Positions 24,501 through 36,500 of a DNA stretch of 64,000 nt are shown here, in pieces. Source of the stretch: Symbiodinium natans (taxonomy: Eukaryota; Sar; Dinophyceae; Suessiales; Symbiodiniaceae); assembly GCA_905221605.1 (NCBI GenBank), contig CAJNDS010002102.1:477147-541146 (forward strand). Direction: 5' to 3'. Both the position numbers and the translations under genes were made by a program. Numbering within the stretch: position 1 is the stretch's first letter; the number at the start of each line of letters is the position of its first letter. The notes beneath the pieces were generated by a model. That model worked only from the letters and a program-made list of their open reading frames with translations. It made no database searches and was not told where the DNA came from.

Positions 24501-27500
24501 GCCATGCCTGCTCACACCAACACCCGTCCATTCTACATGGGGCTCTCCCCATGCAGTGCTTTTTTTTGTATGGACCGCGGCACGGAGCAAAGCCATGCCT
24601 GCTCGCGTACCCGCCCATTCTGCGTGGGGTTCTCCCCACGCAGCTCGTAATGCAGTGGCACTTGCTTGTGGAAGGCATCCGATGAGATCGTTTTCATACC
24701 TCCCCATGCAGTGTTTTTTTTGTATGGACCGCGGCACGGAGCAAAGCCATGCCTGCTCGCGTACCCGCCCATTCTACGTGGGGTTCTCCCCACGCAGCTC
24801 GTAATGCAGTGGCACTTGCTTGTGGAAGGCATCCGATGAGATCGTTTTCATACCGCTAGATGCTCGCGCCGCTCCTCCAGCATTGTTTCGATGATAACTA
24901 GATGTCCGCACTACTTCTCCCGTGGATTTCATTCAGAGCTTTGCAGCAATGGTGTTCATGTACCACGTGAAGAGTTCCCCGGTGCTCATCCAAGCATCCT
25001 TACCCCTGTGCCAGTACTCATACTGGGCGGAACGAACTTTGGCCTGTATGAGGGTAGAGTTGGACTTGACGTGTTGATTCTGCTTGATGCGGTCTTTGAT
25101 GTACCTCCACGCACGATCCACCACCTGCGTCCCTGCCTTGAGAGTGATCTTTCGGCCATCTGGCAGCTTGTGCTTCACGAGACGCACGAAGGTCGGTGGC
25201 TTCCAGACGTACTTGCCGCCTTTCCAGACTCGCTTCTTTTGGTGGACCACCGAGTCTTGGAGAACCCCCGCAATCTTGGCTTTGTAGCTTCTGGCACTGT
25301 CAGTGTGAAGGATGATGTTGCGATTTTTGAGCCAGGTGTTGGCGATTTTCAGCCAGCTCTCTTTCTTGACAGCACCAGGACCTGGTGCCCTCTTGCAAGT
25401 TGCCGTGGAAGGTAAGCGGATCAGCACCAATGAAGAAGGCTTGCCCCGGGCGACCATACCAAGCCACTGTTCCCATCGCATTGGCTTCTTCTGCACCTCT
25501 GCATCTTCTGCAGGGAGGAGGAACTTGTCGAAGACAGCCTCATCGGCTTCGACTTCGGTCCATTTCTTCCCTTTACCCGTCCCAAAGCTCATGGACTTCT
25601 GACAATGCTCCACGTATGCCTTGCGCACAAAGGCCAAGTTCTTTTCCATGCGTTCAAGAGCTTTGTGGTTCATGTCGAGCAGTATGTGTATGCTGCTAAG
25701 AGGGACACCGGCGAGTCGCATGAGCAAGGCGCTCCCCTGCACGGAAAGAGAATGTCCTTCTGAACCATTGCGAGATGTGAACACCGGGTGAAGGTAGTGT
25801 GGCAAGATGAACTTGTGGCAGTGTCGGCTTCGGCAACGATATCGGGGTGGAAGGTTGTCGCGTTTCTGCAAGGGGGACACCGCGCTGGTGTTGCAGAAAG
25901 GGCATTTCATCTTACTCCAGTCCGGCAGGAGTCCATCTTCGGTAAGGATCTTGACCATGTGGTTCTCGTCCTTGTTGAGAAAATCTTTGAGATTTCGCTT
26001 CCACCGCATGCGGTCCATGCGGAGCACAATACCGTTCTGGACATATGGAGTCTTCTGCCAGAGCTTGGTTTTCGCATTCGCACCGACGGGCTTCTTGGTG
26101 AAGTTCTTCTTGAGAAGGAGCCTGGTCTTACCTTTCTTCGCAGAAGGAAAGATGGAGCACGGCTTCTTCTTCGGGAGCTGCTTGCCCATGGTGGCAACCC
26201 TGCGACGCCTACCTACGCACACAAGCCAAAATCCTTAGCCCGGTCTGTGTGGAAGACAAGGACAATGGCTCAGTGTGTGGAAGACATGGACAGTGGCTCG
26301 GTGAGGCGGTGATCCTAGTTTGCGAAGTGATCATAAGCCAAGCAGACACGCTGTAAGGAATTTTCGACGCAACGCTTCTGGAGTGCATCGTACTGCCGAG
26401 TAGAGAAGTGGACAATCTTGCCCAACATCAGGTATGTAACTACTCTGTCTGCACGCAGGCCAAGGGGCTTCAACATTACACCAAAACGAAACCGGCCCTA
26501 TGCTACTGTGCCCAGCTCACTCCTCGTGCATGGCACGGGCTGCTTCCTCATCGGGGTCCTCCTCATGTGGACGGGGGGGCGCCAGCGAAGATGACGATGC
26601 GAGATTGGACTTTCCGCGGATGCGGCGGAACTTTGCCTCTGGCATGACGAAGGAGCCGCGATCTACTCGATTTGCTCTGGGTCCTGTACCGATGTGCCTT
26701 GACAAATGAAGATCATTTGGTTGTTGAGGCTGCTCAGGCGAATCCGGCGAGGGTGGTAGAACACGAACAGGGCGAAGCCAGGACTGGAGTGCGTCGTTGG
26801 AATCATCGACATAGTTCTTCACACTAGCGAAGTTGCCCATGTACTCCACACGGGCATCAATCATGGCCTGCTCACGCTCAACCTCAGACGCATGATTGAA
26901 GCCGTACATGGTCACGCCCCGCTTGTAATTTCCATAGAGCTCCTTGTCTTTTTCTGCGAGTAGATCCAGGTGAAGATCGTTCCGATGCGATGAACAGTGG
27001 CTGTGGGGCTTTCGGATGGCAGACGAAGGTAGAAGGCCGAGCTCGTGAACACGAAGATGGTACATCTTTTTGTGACGGCAAGTATGTCCTTCTTGTGGGC
27101 ACCGTCAAAGAGGGGAGTGATGAGATTGAAGAAAAGGTTGGGATCAAGAGTCGTGTCCTGAGCTCCGACTCCCACCGGTTCCTCACCTGTGTCGTTGGAT
27201 GCCAGGGCCCGGAATTGATTGCGTGTCAGACGGGCATCATTGTAACGGCCACTCACAGTGCCGTCCTCATCCGTCGTGACAAAGGCTTTGAGGTCAGCGA
27301 TATCCAGACGACGGGCTGAGGGGTCGTCCAGGAAGAGTCCCTCCTGGATCTGGGGCGACCGCTGCCTGAAATTGTCCAAAGACTTCGCCCGTCTCCAACC
27401 CGGCTTGACGCCCTGCAGGTCGAGACGGCGGATGTGATAGCGGCCAATGGCCATGGCCATTGTGATGATGGCTGGGGTTTTCCCGACGCCTGGGTTCCCC

Positions 27501-30500
27501 AGCATGAGGATGGCTGTGCTCAGGAGGAGAGGGTACACCAATGGCAAGATAGTCTCCACGAGGACGGAGTTCAGGCTGGAAGTGTTGAGCGGGAACTCGT
27601 TGTGGGACGCGGCCCCTGAGACGCCTCTGGATTTGTTTTGGCACATAGCCCTGACTTTGACCTCGGGCCATCCGGCCACTGGCGTACCCGAGTCGGGTTT
27701 GATATTTGTGAGAATCCAAAATGTTTGCTCGTTAAGAGCATCACATTCAGGAGCAAAGGTGTTGATGAACCGTATGCCATCCGCCAGATCGTCGTTCTCG
27801 ACCGACCATGTAGTTGACGTGGATTTCTGTAGGGCGCCTTGCGACTTGTTGTCCAAAGCGTGCCACTGGACATGATGACCACTGACCCTCGCCAAAACCC
27901 ATTGGAGAGCCTTCTTCACACCGTGAGGACCGGAACGGAACACTGGCACAAAGGGTTTCCCACTGCACATGGAAATGGCCGCATTGGAAGAGAGGGATTT
28001 CTCCAGGTAGATGACCTTCAGTACATTCATGCAGCCGTCGCCTGTGTTGTGAATGATGATGTCGACCTTGCTTGTTTCGGGCGGGATGTTGGCAAAGGCG
28101 AGCGGTGGAGGTAGTTCCGCTAGATTTCCTTTGGCAACATGTTGTCCAATGACATTTGCACTGCCGCACTCAACGATCCCAAGGTGAACATCAAAGATGA
28201 CAGAGGCTGACTTGACGACTTTGATGTCTAATGGCCTACAGACGCCCTGCAGAAAGTCCGGAACTGAAACCTGGTCGATGGAGTCACACGTGAAGACGTT
28301 CGGCTCGGGTAGAACTCGCACCTGGTAGTTCCGATCAGACACCTTTGCAATGCCTTCATCCATGAGGTTGCCTGCCATGAGTTGCGGTAGGTTGTAGAAG
28401 AAGACGAGGGCGAAACGAATGCGCAAGAAGCGAGAGGGGCGAGATACCGAACACACTACGGGCATAGGCACGCAATGGCCAGACGGTTGCGGCAAACAAG
28501 ACGTGCTGGGAGCGGATTGGGAATGAGGTTGAGTTACACTTATGAACACTGTTGTATTTCCGTTTAAGTGCTGACATGCATATGTGCGTCATGAAACGAA
28601 GCATATTCATGCGCCTTTGCAGACATTACACAACTGACAAGCAAGAGGCTGCCGGCAGCTTTTTTTTGTGCGTCATATGTAGCGGTGCTACCGTGATGCC
28701 TGTCATCACGTGCCTGTGCTGCGAACACTCAGTTGTTTAGACCAAGGACTTCATTCGCCTCCCACAGGTCCTGCGTCGTGTCCTCCAGCATATCCTCAAG
28801 TTGACGTACCCGACGCCGCAAAGTGCTCTTATGAGTGGAAGATGAGCTAGAACTGGAGCTGGAAGAGCCCGAAGGGGAATTGTCATGGACACCCATAGCC
28901 TCATTCGAGGCCGGACTGCCTTGGCTCATGTTCTCAGAGATATGCCCGTCGTCGTCAGACGCCGCCTTGTGGATGCTGTGGTCGACGTCCATTTGGTTCA
29001 TGTGCTCCGAGATACGCTCACATTTGTCGAACCCCTCCTGGATGTTGTGGTCGATGGGGATGTTGTGGTCTATGTCCTCGATGGCTGGCACGTCCTCAGC
29101 ATCCTGGATGGCCTTCATATGGTTCCCCTTGGCGTAAGCCTTCTTACTGGAAGCTAAGAGGCGAAGCAGTCTAGAGTCAGCTTCCGGACTCCAACCACCA
29201 CCTGATCCCACTGTCAACGAGAGTGCACGCTGGATGTTGTTCATCGTGACCTGCAGTACTTTCTTTGTAATGGGCTGGCGAGTGGTGTGAACTTTGACTT
29301 TCCCGTCCTTGATAGCCTCATACACTGCATCATCGCTTCGGGTAGTGGAAGTTGGCCAGGGCACCGTTGCCGCTGCTGGTGGTGTAGGCGAGGGGGGCGT
29401 CGCGGGATTCGTTGGCACCAGGCGGAGATACGCAGCACCGTCATTGAACGCCACGACGCCGGAGACGGATACGCCAGCCATGATGAAGGAAGCGATTAGG
29501 GATACACAGGGGCGCTGCGAACCAATCGCCTCCCAACCACATTGTTCGCACACCGTGAGTTTTGAACCCCAGAAGCTTGACCTCCCAACCACGTTGTTCG
29601 CACACCGTGAGTTTTGAACCCCAGAAGCTTGACCTCCCAACCACGTTGTTCGCACACCGTGAGTTTTGAACCCCAGAAGCTTGAATCCAGAATCCCGGAG
29701 TATTGAAGTTCAATGCTCCGGATTGAACTTCAATACTCTGGGATTCAAGATTCAAGATTCAAGGTTCCAGGGAGAAGTTTCCCAGGGGTCTTGAATCCAG
29801 GGTGAGGAGTATTGAAGTTCAATGCCCCGGATTGAACTTCAATACTCCGGGCCCCAGGATTCAAGATCCCGGGGAAACTTTTCCCGGGGACCTTGAATCT
29901 TGAATCTTGAATCCCGGCCCGGAGTATTGAAGTTCAATGCCCCGGATTGAACTTCAATACTCCGGGATTCAAGATTCAAGATTCAAGGTTCCAGGGAGAA
30001 GTTTCCCCGGGATCTTGAATCCAGGGTGAGGAGTATTGAAGTTCAATGCCCCGGATTGAACTTCAATACTCCGGGCCCCAGGATTCAAGATCCCGGGGAA
30101 ACCTTTCCCGGGAACCTTGAATCTTGAATCTTGAATCCCGGAGTATTGAAGTTCAATCCGGGGCATTGAACTTCAATACTCCTTGTCCCTCATCGTGCTT
30201 AACGATTAAGGCCCTCATCGTGCTTAACCATTAAGGCCTAGAAATTTAAGTACACTATGCACTCTAGAAACACCAGACACCAGTAAGTAGATAACATCGT
30301 CATACTATAGTAGCAGAATATAAGAAGACTCTGAGTTACTTATCCCCCCCCCCCCCCCAAAAGCGTGGATAACTGGGGGGGGGGGTACCATATATATATA
30401 TGGATAGATATAGAGGGAATGCATTTCTGTAGATTTGGTACATTCTACATTTTGAGTTAAGCCTCTACTTTCGTTGGCATCGGTCGACGTTTTGCGGACT

Positions 30501-33500
30501 TTTTTTATTGTCACAATTTGGGCATCGGTGAGAACTTCGTGGGCATTGGTCAATAGCAACAGCTTAGGGATATATCCTAGGATTGCTCTAAGCCCTATCA
30601 TTTTTGGGACAGTCATTTTTGCTGAGCCCTGCTGACTCCAAGGTCACCCTAAATTCTGAAGCCTTAATGTGATTCAAAGGCCCACATCCCAAGCGCTGTA
30701 CATCCTAAGCTGAGCCTAGGCCACTAGCTCCACCAAACCTTTACTGGGTTTAGTGTAACCCTAAACCCTAAACCCCAAACCCTAAGCCCTATTGTGGGTT
30801 TCAGGAGACCTCAAGCAACCGACGCCGGGGCCGCTAAGCCCGAAGCCCTAACCTGAAACCCTAAACCATAAGCCCCTAAATGCGTGACCCCCCAAGCCAA
30901 CGTCTGCTGGAGCCAGCCCGAGACCCTAAACCCTAAGCCCTAAACCCCTAACCCTAAACCCTAAACCCTAAACCCCAAACCCTAAATCCTAAACCCTAAG
31001 CCCTAAACCCTAAACTCTAAACGTCAAACCCAGGCTGCCCAAGAGCGTGCGCTTCTTTCAGACGCTGCCCCGGGACAAGGAGGGTTTAGGGTTTGGGGTT
31101 TAGGGTTTAGGGTTTGGGGCCCCCGACCTTACATGCGAGAACCGAAGACCGAAGCTTCATAATACCCCTTTCTTGTTTCCCTGGACCCTAAACCGTAAAC
31201 CCTAAGCACTGTTTTTGTTTCGTTGTTTCTTTGTTGGGCGGTGGCGTTGAAGGTTCTTTGGGGGGTGGGGGTGGGGTGGGGGTGGGGTGGGGGTGGGGTG
31301 GGGGTGGGGTGGGGTTTAGGGGTGTGGGGGTCAAAGGGTTTTGGAGGGAGTCTGTGGTTAGCGACTCCCCCAGCCACTTAGTTAAGGAACACTCCTCACA
31401 TGACATGTACATTCGCTTAGGCTCAGTCTCCCAAAACCCTAAGCCCTCAACCCTAAACCCTAAGCCCTCAACCCTAAACCCTAAACCCTCAACCCTAACC
31501 CCTAAACCCTAAACATCCCCCTAGCCCCTTGCCTGCAAGGAGTTTCCCATCATCCCGCTGAGTTTGGACTCGAGTCCGCTGAACGGCTGGGACACAGTGG
31601 CCGGTCTTTCATATGGAGGTTCCAGGGTTTAGGGTTTAAGGGTGTTTGGGATGTTTAGGGTTTTGGACCTGGATGTTCAAGGTTTAGTGCTTAGGATGTT
31701 TAGGCTCATTCCGTTGCTGTGGCTGCGTAGGGTGTTGGGGGTTGAGGGTTAGGTTTGGGGTGCCAGGTGGCGTTGGTGGAGGGCTTAGGGTACGCGACCC
31801 GCCTAAACGCTAAACTGGTGAGGGCGCCGCTGACCGTAAGCATGGGCGCATGAGCCTGAGCCCTGTACCGAGCTCGAATTTGCGGGCCGGACCTATCTGG
31901 GTCATTCGCGGCTTTTTCGAGTCTCCCCAAGACCTCTGCCCCCGATGTCTTGCTGCCCATCCGGCTGAGAACAAGGGCCCCCTTGGGGGGGATAGAACCC
32001 TAATAAAACCCTAATTGAGAATCAGCAGAGGGTAGGGGTGGGGCATCGTACTCATAGCGGCGCAGGGCGAGTGGCCGGGTGCTTGCAGCACCGGCGGGCC
32101 ACTCTTCCTGCACACCCGAAACCTTGGACCCTAAACCCTAAACCCTAAACCTTAAACACTAAACCTCAAACCTCTAAACCCTAATCCCTAAACCCCAATA
32201 AACCCTAATCCCTAAACCCTAAACCCCTAAACCCTAAACCCTAAACCCCTAAACCCCTAAACCCGGGTCCCTAAACCCCTAATCCTCCCGGCACGAAGGT
32301 GGCGGCCAATGCGTACTTTCTGGATGTGGTGTTGCTGAGCATCTCGGGCGGGATCAAGGTGCCAAAAGGCTTTGTTGTGTGTGGAATTTTGGGGAACCCG
32401 AAACCCGAAACCCGAAACCCGAAACCCTAAGCCCTAAGCCCTAAACCCTAAACTGGCTTCTAGGGTTGAAGGAGGGTCTAGAAGGTTCATGGGGTGCAGT
32501 TGCTCCATGGTTCGAAGAGTATATTTATATGGTCCCTTGATGTGGTCCCTGGGATTCTGAAGTGCTGGCCCTTGGGTTTGTAAGGTGTATATAAGGGGCT
32601 ACTCAGAGAATGGTTAGGGTGCAGGGTTGAGAGTTTAGGGTCCGTAGGGCTTGAACCCTAAACCCTAAACCCTAAACCCTAAACCCTACACCCTAAACCC
32701 TAAACCCTAAACCCTAAACCCTAAACCCTAAACCCTAAACCCTAAACCCTGAACCCTAAACCCTAAAGAGGCACCTTGGAGCCTCCTATACAACTCTTTA
32801 GCAGGATCATGTTGGCCCTGCGCTCGACTTCGGCTCCGTCAGCCAATTAAAGCCCCAAACTCTCAAGCCGAAGAACCCTAAAGCCTTTCAGAACCCTGGC
32901 ACCCTGAAGCCCTGAAACCCCCTAAGAACCCTATAGCAACCCTAAACCCTAAACCCTAAACCCTGAACCCTGAACCCTGAACCCTAAACCCTAAACCCTA
33001 AACCCTAAACCCTAAACCCTAAACCCTAAACCCTAAACCCTAAACCGCACCCAAGGCATGCTTTTTGGCAAGATCGGGCCGAAGCCTTCGCAGCCCTGCG
33101 AGCCGAAGGAGCTGCAGGCGCCTTGGGGAGGGAGGGTTTAGGGTTTAGGGTTTAGGGTTTAGGGTTTAGGGTTTAGGGTTTAGGGTTTAGGGTTTAGGGT
33201 TTAGGGTTTAGGGTTTAGGGTTTAGGGTTCAGGGTTCAGGGTTCAGGGTTTAGGGTTTAGGGTTTAGTGTGTAGGGTTTAACTTTCAGGGCTTAGGATTT
33301 TTGGTGTGAGGGTTTGGTAAGAGGGTTTAGGGTTTAGGGTTCAGGGGTTTATAGCGTTTAGGGTTGATAGGGTTGATAGGGTTGAATAGGGTTGATAGGG
33401 TTGGTTGAATAGGGTTGACAGGGTTTAGAGGGTCTAGGGATTGTAGGGTCTTTATGGTTTAGGGGTTTATCGGGTTGAGGGTCTATAGGGTAAAGGGTTT

Positions 33501-36500
33501 CAGGGAGTAGGGTTTTCAGGGTTTATATGGTTTAGGGTTTACAGAAATTATGGGGTTTCGGGTTGGTTTTAGGGTTTATGTTGTTTTGGGATTGTAGGGT
33601 TTGGTTTTTTTTTGGGTTTGGGGTTTATGGGGCTCAGGTTTACAGCATTAAGGGTCTAAGGTTCAGGCTTTCGGCTTCAGGATTCAGGGTTTAGCGAAAA
33701 CCCAGACCTCGAGTCCGAAACCCGTGAAAACCCTCAGCCCTAAACCCTACACCCTAAACCCCTAGACCCCTAAACCCCTAAACCCCTCAACCCCTAAACC
33801 CCTAAACCCCTCAACCCCTAAACCCCTCAACCCCTAAACCCCTAGAGCCTAAACCCTAAACCCTAAACCCTAAACCACTGAAAACTAGACCCCTGAACCG
33901 CAAACCCCTCAACCCGAAATCCTAAACCCTAAGCCCTAAACCCTAAACCCGAAACCCTAAACCCTAAACCCTAAACCCTAAACCCTAAACCCTCCTGGCA
34001 GGCCAGCACCGAGGTCGATGCCTTTGGGCAGTCGGTCTTCTCCCGCAACGCGAACCTGCCCACCTTTATTCAGGAGTTTTACGGTTTAGGGTTTAGGGTT
34101 TGGGGTTTGGGGTTTAGGGTTTAGGGTTTAGGGTGAGGGAGTCATTAGATGGCTTAGGATGCAGGATGTTTTTTCCGGGGGGGGGGGGGGGGGGGGTTAG
34201 GTTGTCGGGACTCTGGGATTTGTGGGTCTTTGGGCTTCCGGCTTTGTGCGCTTGGGTTTTCAGACATCTCAAAAAACGTTTTCAGCGGTCAGCCCTAAAA
34301 CCCAAACCCCAAACCCCAAACCCCAAACCCCAAACCCCAAACCCCAAACCCCCAAACCCCAACCCCAAACCCCAAACCCCAAACCCCAAACCCCAAACCC
34401 CAAACCCCAAACCCCAAACCCCAAACCCCACACCCCAAACCCCAAACCCCAAACCCTAACCCCAAACCCTCAGCCCTAACCCTAAACCCTAAACCCTGAC
34501 CCTCATGCTGCTGCTGCTGCAAAACCGACGTATTGTTTCGGTTTCAGGGTTTAGGATAAAGGGTTTAGGATGTAGGATTTTTTTTTTTGTTTTGGGGGGG
34601 GGGGGGGGGGGGGGGGGGTTCGGGCTTAGGGTCTGTTTAGGGAGGTGAACTTTTTTACGGGCCCAAAGAAAGACACTACATGAGGAGGTCCAGCCACGAC
34701 ACGTCGACCCCAAAGCCCGACGCCCTGGACCCAAAACCCTACGACCTAAACCCTTAATGCGTAAGCCTGAGGCTGAAAGCCCTAAAGCCCCAAAGCCCCA
34801 AAGCCCCAAACCCTAAACCCTAAACCCTAAACCCTAAACCCTAAACCCTAAACCCTAAACCCTAAACCCTAAACCCGACAAAAAGGAGGCGCGCTTGCAC
34901 CAAGATGCGCACCACCGGGACCCCGAGCGTGCGCGCGCTGGCGGCCCGGTGCCCATCAGTGATGGCGCAGTGCCTTGGCTCCCAAGAAAGGGTTTAGGGT
35001 TTAGGGTTTAGGGTTTAGGGTTTAGGGTTTAGGGTTTAGGGTTTAGGGTTTAGGGTTTAGGCCCGAACCTTGAACCTTTAACTCTAAACCCTAATGTTGC
35101 ACCTGCTTAGCCGCTATTATGTGTTTTTTTAGAGTTTTAGGGTTCAGGGGGTTAGGGTCTAGGGTTTCGGGCTCAGGGTAACCCTAAACCCTAGACCCTA
35201 AACCCGAAACCCTAAACCAAAACCCTAAACCCTAAACCCTAAACCCTAAACCCTAAACCCTAAACCCTAAACCCTAAACCCTAAACCCTAAACCCTAAAC
35301 CCTAAACCCTAAACCCTCAACCCCAAACCCTAAACCCTAAACCAAGGTGATTGATCATGTGGGCCTCGGTCCCAACCCGGCGACCTGCTGGCATGCGCTG
35401 CAAAAGGCCCGGGTGCCACCCCCCCCCCCCCCCAACCTGGAGGATCGCGGGCTTAATAGGTAGGGTTTAGGGTTTAGGGTTTAGGGTTTAGGGTTTAGGG
35501 TTTAGGGTTTAGGGTTTAGGGTTAAGGGTTTAGGGTTGAGGGTTTAGGATTTAGGATTTTGGGTTTAGGGTTCAGGGTTTAGGGCTTGGGGGTTAGGGTT
35601 GTTTAGATTTGGAGGGTTGAGGGGGGGCTTGGCCCTCAACCCTAAACCCTAAACCCTAAACCCCAAACCCTTAACCCTAAACCTTGATGTGGGTTTCTGA
35701 GGGCTGATGGGGCTTAGGACTTCGCAGGGCTTCGACCTCCGAGGTTCCCAAAACAGCACCTTCAAACCCCAAACCCTGACATGCGAAACCCTTCAGCTAA
35801 ACCTCTAAAAACCGCCTAAATTCCCCAAATGCCCTACATACCCTGAATACCCAACATACCCAAATCACCCCAAATACACTAAGCTCCCCGAAGCTCCCGC
35901 TAGACGCCTAAAGCAAGCCCTGCGACGGCACCACGCGCGGCAGGTGCGAACCATCCTGGGCTGGGCGAAGCTGATCGGCAGCGAGGGCGTGTACCAGTCC
36001 AAGGCCAGGTTGGGTAAGAAGGGTTTAGGGTTTAGGGTTTAGGGTTTAGGGTTTAGGGGGTAGGGGGTATTCGGGGATCTCGGGATTCAAGCCCCCTACA
36101 GCAAGCCAAGCCTCCTAAGACCCACTTGTAGGTTTTTTTTGGTGGTCGTAGGGTTCAGGGTCATAAGGGTTTGGGGTTTAGGGTTCAGGGTCACGAGAAC
36201 CCCAGCGAAGATAAACAGCACATTGTGCCAGTTACAGCTTCCCTTGTACCTTCAAGTAGAACCTGAACCCTGAATCCCGATCCTAGAGCTCTAAAACCCT
36301 TGAACTCTACCGCAACACAGTCTCAGACTCCAGGCAAGGACCCTAAACCCTAACCCTAAACCCTAAACCCTAAACCCTAAACCCTAAACCCTAAACCCTA
36401 AACTCCGTCTCTCCCAGGGCAAGCCCGGGAACTTTAAAGGCGCGCCAAGCTGCAAGGGCTTTGTAAAGGGGGGTCTTGGGGTTTAGGGTTTGGGGTTTGG

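Larger units (their letters stand above)
24087..30403 (-). mobile_element. Multi-gene DNA transposon region inside ATCase intron 14
   Basis: Within the 7.4-kb intron between ATCase exons A14 and A15, telomere-like repeats disappear from about 23.8 to 30.7 kb. Three minus-strand ORFs follow one another in transcription order: acidic Ser-rich protein (29481-28729), P-loop ATPase (28549 to about 26517 with a frameshift) and DDE transposase (26189-24933). Tandem repeats flank them at 24.2-24.86 kb and 29.5-30.2 kb. A motif of TA-dinucleotides, C-tract and GGTTATCCGCGC appears inverted at 24087-24137 and 30358-30403. I take these as possible ends, but no target-site duplication was established, and the motif recurs alone at 62.8 kb. 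Confidence 0.6.
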
